From DASTDH01 sp035601575 (GTDB lineage Bacteria > Verrucomicrobiota > Verrucomicrobiia > Chthoniobacterales > JAFAMB01): 9,642 nt of DNA. Positions within the stretch are counted from its first letter, which is position 1; every line of letters starts with the position of its first letter. The notes beneath the pieces are model-generated. The model was not told the origin of the DNA. It searched no databases and saw only the letters and a program-made list of their open reading frames with translations. Positions 1 through 4,610 of the stretch are shown one piece after another. A program made the position numbers and the translations under genes. Location of the stretch: positions 1-9,642 of the forward strand of contig DATNNZ010000281.1 of NCBI GenBank assembly GCA_035601575.1, read 5' to 3'.

Positions 1-898
1 GGAACAAGCCGAGGAAGTGGTAGTGGTCTACGAAGCCGGGCCATTGGGTTATGTGCTTTATCGGGCGCTGAAAGCACGCGAGGTGAGATGCTATGTCTGT
101 GCGCCTGATAGCCGTGAACAGAAAAGGAAGCGGCGCAAGAACAACACCATCGATACCCGGACTTTAACCAGCAATTTGTTCAATTACCTCCATGGCAACG
201 AGCGAGCGCTGCAACTGGCACGAGTACCCACCGAGGAACAGGAACAGGCACGATTGCAAAGCCGCCAACACGACCAACTGGTGGAGGAACGCAAGCGGCT
301 GGGAGCCAAGGGTAACGCCTTGTTACTGAGCCGGGGCTTTGGCAGTTGGGCAAATTGGTGGCGACCCAAGGCCTTTAGCCGTTTGAGCCAGCTGGTACCG
401 GGGTGGTTGTTGGAGCTACTGGAGACCTGGGTCGATCTGCTGAGGAAACTGGATGAAAAAATTCGGCGGGCCAAAGTGGCTCTGGCTCAGCGCTGGAGCG
501 GTCCGCGGCCCAAAGGGGCCGGAGCGCCTAGTCTGGTCCAATTGCAAAGTGAGGTGCTCGATTGGGGCCGCTACAGCAATCCGCGCAAGATCGGGTGTCT
601 GGCCGGGATGGTACCCAGTGAATGGAGTACCGGCGATCGCCAATGGCAGGGCTCGATTACTAAAGTGGGAGTACCAGCCATTCGCCGCGTTATTACCGAG
701 ATGGTCTGGCGGATAATCCTATTCCAGCCCCAGTATAGGCCGGTCCAAAAATGGCAGGAAGTCTTGCGGGGCAGTACCCGGGGGCTGAAGAAAAAAGCCG
801 TGGTCGCCATCGGCCGACAACTCATGGTCGATCTGTGGCGGCTGCAAACCGGACGGGTCAGTGCGCAAGAACTCAACCTGGTCATGATTGGGGGCTAA
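1..898 (+). mobile_element. Partial IS110-family insertion sequence; left end outside, right end not located
   Basis: This is called from the transposase alone. The left end lies outside the window. IS110-type elements usually lack long terminal inverted repeats and make little or no target duplication, so the right end cannot be fixed from one copy. It lies somewhere after 898, either soon after the stop codon or several hundred bases on if the hairpin-rich tract to about 1403 belongs to the element. Confidence 0.7.
2..898 (+). CDS. IS110-family transposase (recombinase), 5'-truncated by window edge
   Basis: The reading frame is open from base 2, so the N-terminus lies to the left; 298 codons are visible. 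Numbering from the GTG at 17, the end of the RuvC-like DEDD domain is visible: a Glu in VYEAGPLGY (E6), then KNNTIDTRTL with D46. A charged helical segment follows (about 75-155). The C-terminal Transposase_20-type domain covers about 165-240, with GRYSNPRKIGCLAGMVPSEW, the STG at 204-206 (S204 is the best candidate for the catalytic serine) and GSITKVGVPAIRR. Known for the family: the protein excises and inserts its element as a circular intermediate, guided by an RNA from the longer non-coding end. The first catalytic Asp is outside the window. The residue aligning with the third acidic position appears to be Asn (N43). The C-terminus looks intact, ending NLVMIGG. The family assignment is firm; whether it belongs to the IS110 or IS1111 group cannot be told here. 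Confidence 0.93.
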   Translation, partial: EQAEEVVVVYEAGPLGYVLYRALKAREVRCYVCAPDSREQKRKRRKNNTIDTRTLTSNLFNYLHGNERALQLARVPTEEQEQARLQSRQHDQLVEERKRLGAKGNALLLSRGFGSWANWWRPKAFSRLSQLVPGWLLELLETWVDLLRKLDEKIRRAKVALAQRWSGPRPKGAGAPSLVQLQSEVLDWGRYSNPRKIGCLAGMVPSEWSTGDRQWQGSITKVGVPAIRRVITEMVWRIILFQPQYRPVQKWQEVLRGSTRGLKKKAVVAIGRQLMVDLWRLQTGRVSAQELNLVMIGG

Positions 899-915
899 AG
901 CATTTTCGAAGTGCC

Positions 916-968
916 CCGAAAGTTTTCGGCCATTTACTTGGGGCTCTGCCCCAAACCCCGGTTCGGGG
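916..968. repeat. Three consecutive perfect hairpins just after the transposase stop
   Basis: CCGAAA/TTTCGG (916-921/924-929, 2-nt centre), TTGGGGC/GCCCCAA (938-944/948-954, loop TCT) and CCCCG/CGGGG (956-960/964-968, loop GTT) occur within 53 bases, starting 18 bases after the stop. No T-run follows any of them, so they do not form a standard intrinsic terminator. They may insulate the transposase transcript or begin a structured RNA. Confidence 0.6.
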
Positions 969-1073
969 GGAACAGTAAGAAAGCTGGCGCCTTGGCACCG
1001 CGCCGGCGCAAGAGGGAGGAACCCCTAGTTACCCAGCAACCAAAGATTTAACCCTTTTCGACTTTGGAGCGGC

Positions 1074-1127
1074 GCGCGCCCGTGTTCGCCCTTGGGTGCT
1101 TAAAACCCGTTGGTAGGTTGGGCGCGC
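1074..1127. repeat. 8-bp GC-rich stem enclosing a nested hairpin
   Basis: GCGCGCCC at 1074-1081 pairs exactly with GGGCGCGC at 1120-1127. Inside it, GGGT (1094-1097) pairs with ACCC (1105-1108) across a 7-nt loop. Just upstream, CCAAAG (1040-1045) pairs with CTTTGG (1062-1067) across a 16-nt loop. The nesting suggests a folded RNA rather than a protein operator. Confidence 0.5.
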
Positions 1128-1166
1128 TCGTTCCTCTTGAAGCGATGCGTATCTTGCATCATGCGC

Positions 1167-1180
1167 TGTCAGACCTGACA
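1167..1180. repeat. 14-bp dyad TGTCAG-AC-CTGACA
   Basis: This is a perfect 6+6 inverted repeat with a 2-base centre, so it is tight enough to be a protein-binding dyad as well as an RNA hairpin with its top pair open. A second stem, TTGTCC/GGACAA (1200-1205/1219-1224) with a 13-nt loop, follows 20 bases later. Confidence 0.45.
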
Positions 1181-1370
1181 TGCCGGATAGGAGGCTGCCT
1201 TGTCCCACTTGAGCAAACGGACAACTGAGCACCAAGAGGAGACGCGATTCAAAGTGAGCAACCCGCTCGACTTCTAACCTGAAAAATTTTGGCAACTGCG
1301 TTGCCCTACAAAGATGAAAAACCACTAACCTCGCTTTTCGGTAGCTTGACACTCACCATAGGAGGGCGAA

Positions 1371-1403
1371 ACACATCTTCGAGCGAAAGCGCGTAAGATG
1401 TGT
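1371..1403. repeat. Long hairpin with GAAA tetraloop
   Basis: ACACATCTT (1371-1379) pairs perfectly with AAGATGTGT (1395-1403). The stem continues inward as CG/CG, an A.G mismatch, then GC/GC capped by GAAA (1385-1388), with T1394 bulged. A GNRA-capped extended stem is typical of structured RNA. No T-tract follows on either strand, so it is not a simple terminator. It marks the right edge of the hairpin-dense tract. Confidence 0.6.
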
Positions 1404-1493
1404 GAGCCAAAAGGGCTATCGGCTATCAATTGCCGGCTCCAGGCTCATTCGCGGTGCGATCATGGCAAACCGCTTTTGTAAGAATACGAGGAA

Positions 1494-1691
1494 ATGAAAA
1501 ATCCACAGACGCCAGCGGACCTCCGGCAACTGTTTCTCGCTACCGGCCAGTACGGTATTCACCGCGGGAACCAGCTGAAAGAATTGCTGTGGGTGAAAAA
1601 ACGCCTCCGCAAATTCCTGGGTATACCAAGTCGAGCTGGTAATTTCCGCACCGCGGAATCTGTGATTGGATTCCTGCAACCAGCGTACTAG
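1494..1691 (+). CDS. Doubtful small ORF upstream of the alpha-hydroxy-acid oxidase
   Basis: This is a 65-codon frame starting ATG directly behind GAGGAA (spacing too short for a good ribosome-binding site) and ending TAG six bases before the next start codon. The predicted peptide is basic, with the stretch ELLWVKKRLRKFLGIP in the middle, and has no signal peptide, cysteine pair or domain that I recognise. In its favour are its position, its AG-rich start context and the close spacing to the next gene, which would allow translational coupling. Against it are the absence of a recognisable family and competing open frames on the other strand. It could be a leader peptide, a small hypothetical protein, or chance. 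Confidence 0.25.
   Translation: MKNPQTPADLRQLFLATGQYGIHRGNQLKELLWVKKRLRKFLGIPSRAGNFRTAESVIGFLQPAY
1644..1674 (+). promoter_or_regulatory. Two mutually exclusive hairpins upstream of the oxidase gene
   Basis: TTCCGC (1644-1649) pairs with GCGGAA (1653-1658). The overlapping GGAATC (1655-1660) can instead pair with GATTCC (1669-1674). The arms share bases 1655-1658, so only one hairpin can form at a time. They end 23 bases before the oxidase ATG at 1698. Such an arrangement can act as a leader switch, or the first dyad could be an operator. Both are inferences from the sequence alone. Confidence 0.3.
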
Positions 1692-1697
1692 TAAAGG

Positions 1698-2795
1698 ATG
1701 GATTCTTTGTCTGAACGAAGTTCTGGCCCCGCGCTTTCGGATTTTCTAACCCTCGCCGATTTCGAATCGACGGCACGGCAAGTGATGGCTCATCCGGTTT
1801 ACGAATATGTAGCCGGTGGCGCCGGCGACGAGATCAGCTTGCGAGCGAATCAAACGGCCTTTGAAGAGATTTTTCTCTTGCCGCGTGCGCTCCGCAGCGT
1901 TACTCCCGTCAACCCCAGTACCACGCTTTTCGGTACCGAGTTGTCAGCACCGGTTCTACTGGCGCCGGTTGCCTATCAGCGCATGATGCATCCGGAAGGA
2001 GAACTGGCGACTGTCCGTGGGGCTGGGACAATGGGCGCTCCGGTGGTTGTCAGTACCAACACGACTGTCGCAATCGAGGAATTAGCCGCGGTGGCAAAAG
2101 CTCCACTCTGGTTCCAGCTCTACTTCCAGAAAGATCGAACGTTTACCCAGGAGCTGATTGAGCGGCTGGAAACGGCCGGTTGCCAAGCTCTATGCGTTAC
2201 TGTTGATACGCCGGTGCTTGGCGTCCGAACGCGCCAGCTCCGCGCTGACTTTAGATTGCCCCCGGAACTGAAACTCCCGCACAGTCTCGGGCAGCTTCAC
2301 CGGGCAGGAAATACCCCGGATTTTGGCGCGTACTCGAATGTCACCTGGCCAGATATTGACTGGCTGCGGTCAATTACGAAAATGAAACTTGTGCTCAAGG
2401 GCATCCTCCATCCGGAAGACGCGGAGGAAGCTCTTCATCACCAGGTTGACGGGATTGTCGTTTCCAACCATGGAGCGAGAAATCTGGACACCGTACTACC
2501 GACAATCGAGGCTCTCCCAGGCATCACTGAACGCGTCGCCGGTAGAATTCCTGTTCTCGTCGACGGAGGCATTCGTCGAGGCACTGACGTCCTGAAAAGT
2601 CTCGCTCGCGGTGCTACCGCCGTATTGATCGGGCGTTCCTATATCTACGCACTGAGTATTGGCGGATCTGAAGGAGTCGCCCATTGTCTGCGTCTCTTAC
2701 GTACGGAATTCGAGTATGCTATGGCTCTGGTCGGAGTAGCGTCAATTGCGGAATTGGACCGCGCCATCGAATGGCGTTCGGCCTCTTTGCCATAG
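1698..2795 (+). CDS. FMN-dependent alpha-hydroxy-acid oxidase/dehydrogenase (glycolate/lactate oxidase family)
   Basis: The 365-residue length is normal for the family. It oxidises an (S)-2-hydroxy acid to the 2-oxo acid using FMN in a TIM barrel; electrons pass to oxygen or to the respiratory chain. The family residues are present: Y37 in YEYVAGGAGDE, Y142 in FQLYFQKDR, D170 and R177 in TVDTPVLGVR, K234 in LVLKGIL, H258 and R261 in VSNHGARNLD, and the phosphate-binding DGGIRRGTDVLK and GRSYIYAL near 289-320. The substrate-lining Trp of spinach glycolate oxidase (W108) aligns with N121, and the loop after FRLPP is short, so the substrate (lactate, glycolate, mandelate-like) is open. No transmembrane segment is seen, so it is probably cytoplasmic. 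The first ATG is chosen because LTLADFESTAR, just inside it, belongs to the conserved N-terminus. AAAGG abuts the ATG, which is poor spacing. No partner dehydrogenase or transporter gene is adjacent. Confidence 0.95.
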   Translation: MDSLSERSSGPALSDFLTLADFESTARQVMAHPVYEYVAGGAGDEISLRANQTAFEEIFLLPRALRSVTPVNPSTTLFGTELSAPVLLAPVAYQRMMHPEGELATVRGAGTMGAPVVVSTNTTVAIEELAAVAKAPLWFQLYFQKDRTFTQELIERLETAGCQALCVTVDTPVLGVRTRQLRADFRLPPELKLPHSLGQLHRAGNTPDFGAYSNVTWPDIDWLRSITKMKLVLKGILHPEDAEEALHHQVDGIVVSNHGARNLDTVLPTIEALPGITERVAGRIPVLVDGGIRRGTDVLKSLARGATAVLIGRSYIYALSIGGSEGVAHCLRLLRTEFEYAMALVGVASIAELDRAIEWRSASLP

Positions 2796-2872
2796 AATCT
2801 CAGAGTAGCCTCATCTGCTGACTCGCTCACGCGGGAACAATGGAGTATTGAGAAAGGAAAAGCTCTCGCTCT

Positions 2873-3211
2873 TCATCGAACTGGGGGCGCGAACTTGAAA
2901 CTAGGAATCTCTCTACCCAAGACATACCCGGTTTTAATGGTGCCATGAGCGGGAACAAATTTCAGGTCGGGCCTTCCGTTGACGGCATAGAGGGCCCTTT
3001 CTCTGGCAGCGGAATCATTTCGGATTTGAAATGCCCATCCGAGAAGAGCCTTCACTCGAAACGCTGTAAGAGGCCCGGAAGTACCGACGGGAACCCCAGT
3101 TCCACAAAAACCAACCGAAGCGGTCAGTCCAAATACTATCAGAGCCAGCGGCAACCGAAGCGATAAAATAGTTCTCATTCCTTTTCTTGGCTTGATCCTT
3201 TTACTAATCAT
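2873..3211 (-). CDS. Small exported protein of unknown function
   Basis: The 112-residue product has a basic start (MISKRIKPRKG), a hydrophobic core LSLRLPLALIVFGLTASV and a likely signal-peptidase I site around VGFCG/TG. No strict lipobox is present. The mature part (about 75 residues) contains AFRVKALLGWAFQIRNDSAARERAL and matches no domain I know. Its ATG overlaps the end of the upstream lipoprotein gene by 8 bases, which suggests translational coupling and a shared envelope role. An alternative start is the Met at residue 12 (3178), which has AAAAGGA immediately before it and would give a more ordinary short signal peptide. The overlap and export signal support a real gene; its function is unknown. 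Confidence 0.5.
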   Translation of the reverse strand: MISKRIKPRKGMRTILSLRLPLALIVFGLTASVGFCGTGVPVGTSGPLTAFRVKALLGWAFQIRNDSAARERALYAVNGRPDLKFVPAHGTIKTGYVLGREIPSFKFAPPVR

Positions 3212-3500
3212 TCGCTAATCCCAGCGAGACCAGAAGAGATCGGTCGACAACTGGTTTCACTCTCTGGCATTGGTCGACCTGGAACGTCTGTATTCCGAAC
3301 GCCGTATCTTGGCCGAGATACCCATCGACGACGCCAGCGTAGTAGCCACGATCGCGTAGGGCAATCTGGACCCTTCTGACGATCGCAGCGTTACTGTGAT
3401 CCATCGGGTGCGACAACGACAGCGGCACCTGCTCGCTGGTACACGCTCCCAGAGAAACAGCGGTTCCGACCAAAAGTATAAGCCGAGGTATTCCTGCCAT
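3204..3500 (-). CDS. Lipoprotein with a peptidoglycan-binding (PG_binding_1-like) domain
   Basis: The 98-residue product starts with a short lipoprotein signal: MAGIPR, then LILLVGTAVS, then the lipobox LGAC with the acylated cysteine at C20. After a polar linker, residues 40-96 fit the three-helix PG_binding_1 fold: VQIALRDRGYYAGVVDGYLG, then QDT, then IQTFQVD, and a closing SLLVSLGL helix. The GYY-G-DG-LG-T-FQ spacing is diagnostic. This domain alone usually anchors or targets partners to the cell wall and has no catalytic activity. The protein is predicted to sit in a membrane facing the periplasm. It overlaps the next exported-protein gene by 8 bases, so the two are probably one unit. No strong ribosome-binding site is seen before the ATG (AAGAAAAAT). 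Confidence 0.75.
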   Translation of the reverse strand: MAGIPRLILLVGTAVSLGACTSEQVPLSLSHPMDHSNAAIVRRVQIALRDRGYYAGVVDGYLGQDTAFGIQTFQVDQCQRVKPVVDRSLLVSLGLAND

Positions 3501-3783
3501 ATTTTTCTTGTTTCACTCTTCTTTGTTCGTTACCACGCAAAAAACCTCGCCGCAATCGTCTTAGCCGATGCAGCTATGATCGCCGGAAACATCCCGATTC
3601 TGATGTAAATTTCCAACGATAATCCTATCGTGGATGCGAACTGGATGCGGGAGAAAAGAGTACGTCCACAAAATACGCTCTTACCTTTCTCTATCGGCCA
3701 TACCAAAAAACGCCTGTGCTCAGCGGTAAGACCTGATCACCTTTTGCGTGAGTGTACCAGAAGCGCTGCAGCAGATTCTAATT
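3501..3783. other. Intergenic stretch between two minus-strand genes, with one hairpin
   Basis: No gene is seen. ACGATA (3616-3621) pairs with TATCGT (3626-3631) across the tetraloop ATCC, extended by CC/GG beyond a bulged A3615. No T-tract follows on the minus strand. It could separate the orphan gene (4143-3784) from the lipoprotein gene, whose promoter should lie in this stretch; no clear -35/-10 pair was found. Confidence 0.4.
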
Positions 3784-4143
3784 TCACTTCGCTGTTTCTG
3801 TCTTGAGGACGATCGCGGCGCTCTCCGTGTCGAGAGCGAAGCGCAATTCTCCGTAGCGGTTTTCTGTCCTGGGCACGCCGTTAGAGTTGCCATTGGGTTC
3901 TTCAGCAAATTCAACCTGGAACCTGCCTTTCCAAACTTTCCCAGTTCGCTCCGTGATCTCGACCATCCAGATATCGGCACAACCAACGGCGGACGCATCG
4001 CCATTTCTGGCGTCCAGATGCTCCGCCGGGAGCTGGCTTGCGGTCTCGATAAAGGCGGCGGTAAGAAAATCCTGGAAGTCGGCGTCTTCTAAGTGTTCCA
4101 GGATTTCCGGGATAATCATTGATGTCGGGATATTTAGAACCAT
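3784..4143 (-). CDS. Hypothetical acidic protein (orphan)
   Basis: The 119-residue product is rich in Glu and Asp. The N-terminal half looks helical (IPEILEHLEDADFQDFLTAAFIETASQL). The C-terminal half alternates like beta strands (IWMVEITERTGKVWKGRFQVEF, then GELRFALDTESAAIVLK). There is no signal peptide or membrane segment, so it is probably cytoplasmic. I recognise no family. A plus-strand frame (3748-4092) overlaps it; the minus-strand frame is preferred because its product has a protein-like helix/strand pattern, while the other is rich in unpatterned Cys and Gly. No good Shine-Dalgarno sequence precedes the ATG. A 10-bp direct repeat lies immediately upstream. Confidence 0.45.
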   Translation of the reverse strand: MVLNIPTSMIIPEILEHLEDADFQDFLTAAFIETASQLPAEHLDARNGDASAVGCADIWMVEITERTGKVWKGRFQVEFAEEPNGNSNGVPRTENRYGELRFALDTESAAIVLKTETAK

Positions 4144-4150
4144 GGCTGCT

Positions 4151-4200
4151 AATTCTTTGCTGAATCGATCCTAAGACCGACGCGTCTGACAATTCTTTGC
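4151..4200. repeat. 10-bp direct repeat AATTCTTTGC spaced 40 bp, upstream of the orphan gene
   Basis: Exact copies lie at 4151-4160 and 4191-4200, a start-to-start distance of 40 bp (about four helical turns). Both share CTG five bases upstream. The first copy begins 8 bases before the minus-strand ATG at 4143. The geometry fits a direct-repeat operator, but two copies alone could be chance. Confidence 0.3.
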
Positions 4201-4319
4201 GACGACTAACATCTCGCTTCCTCGAGCCAATCCGATGCGATCTTTGTTTCTTTCATTCGTCCGGCCTTAGATTCCCTGTATGTCTTTGGTTAGAACAGGA
4301 ACCGAGGTCTGGGAATTGT

Positions 4320-4346
4320 ATCCTGGAGCAACTTCATTTCCAGGAT
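4320..4346. repeat. 8-bp inverted repeat ATCCTGGA/TCCAGGAT
   Basis: The arms at 4320-4327 and 4339-4346 are perfect complements around an 11-nt centre. No T-run directly follows. It could be an operator or a leader hairpin in the region before the acyltransferase gene. Confidence 0.35.
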
Positions 4347-4434
4347 CTGAAGGGATATTTGTTTTCGACTCGTCCGAGCTATAAATTAATCATCCTCAGG
4401 GAGTCAGAAACAAACACTATTCTGAACAATAGAG

Positions 4435-4465
4435 CTATCTTCGTTCGATGATAGTTTTCTTCTTT
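4435..4465 (+). terminator. Weak intrinsic-terminator-like hairpin with pyrimidine tail
   Basis: CTATC (4435-4439) pairs with GATAG (4450-4454); the inner part has one T.T mismatch and two further pairs. TTTTCTTCTTT follows directly (4455-4465). The stem is AT-rich and short, so it would be inefficient. No plus-strand gene that it would terminate was found, so its role is unclear. Confidence 0.25.
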
Positions 4466-4498
4466 GAGTACTGAAGCCGCGATTACCTCTGGCCTTCG

Positions 4499-4524
4499 AA
4501 GCGCCCGCCGAAAGCCGGGCGCTT
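4499..4524. repeat. 9-bp perfect GC-rich hairpin
   Basis: AAGCGCCCG (4499-4507) pairs with CGGGCGCTT (4516-4524) around the 8-nt loop CCGAAAGC. It is strong enough to fold in either strand's transcript, but no T-tract follows on either side. It lies 86 bases before the acyltransferase start, so it could sit in that gene's leader. Confidence 0.5.
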
Positions 4525-4610
4525 GCGGATATTGGGAATCCTGATGACGCATCTGACGGTTTGATTATCTGGATGGGGTAGGAGCTGTCAATCTAAAGAA
4601 ACGCTTCCGA

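Larger units (their letters stand above)
899..1493. other. Non-coding, hairpin-dense tract behind the transposase (candidate structured/guide RNA region)
   Basis: No convincing gene is seen here. Perfect or near-perfect stems follow each other: 916-921/924-929, 938-944/948-954, 956-960/964-968, 987-991/1005-1009, 1040-1045/1062-1067, 1074-1081/1120-1127 (enclosing 1094-1097/1105-1108), 1144-1148/1156-1160, 1167-1172/1175-1180, 1200-1205/1219-1224, 1256-1259/1265-1268, 1291-1296/1300-1305 and 1371-1379/1395-1403. A longer-range pairing, 1016-1022 with 1130-1136, closes a domain around the 1040-1127 stems. IS1111-type elements encode their guide RNA (seekRNA/bridge RNA) downstream of the transposase, so part of this tract may be that RNA; this is inference. 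A 107-codon minus-strand frame (1352-1029) crosses the stems and resembles no family I know. Confidence 0.5.
4144..4610. other. 467-bp divergent intergenic region with several dyads
   Basis: It separates the minus-strand orphan gene from the plus-strand acyltransferase gene and should hold promoters for both. It contains a 10-bp direct repeat, an 8-bp inverted repeat (4320-4346), an AT-rich terminator-like hairpin (4435-4465) and a 9-bp GC-rich hairpin (4499-4524). A TATAAATTAAT stretch at 4380-4390 could be a -10 element, but no good -35 is at the right distance. An 84-codon frame (4197-4451, +) is rejected because it has no ribosome-binding site and an unpatterned product. Confidence 0.5.

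Noticed and set aside
956..968. CCCCGGTTCGGGG resembling a tRNA T-arm
   Set aside because: The loop would be only three bases and no D-arm, anticodon arm or acceptor stem surrounds it.
1029..1352. 107-codon minus-strand frame across the structured tract
   Set aside because: It crosses most of the perfect stems, has no ribosome-binding site and its product resembles no family; the RNA-like structure explains the region better.
2803..2824. Weak hairpin after the oxidase gene (GAGTAGC/GCT-G-ACTC) as a terminator
   Set aside because: The stem is bulged and no T-tract follows.
3748..4092. 114-codon plus-strand frame opposite the acidic orphan gene
   Set aside because: It overlaps the better-patterned minus-strand frame almost entirely and has no supporting start signal.
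4197..4451. 84-codon plus-strand frame in the divergent gap
   Set aside because: No ribosome-binding site, cysteine-rich unpatterned product, and its end lies inside a hairpin.
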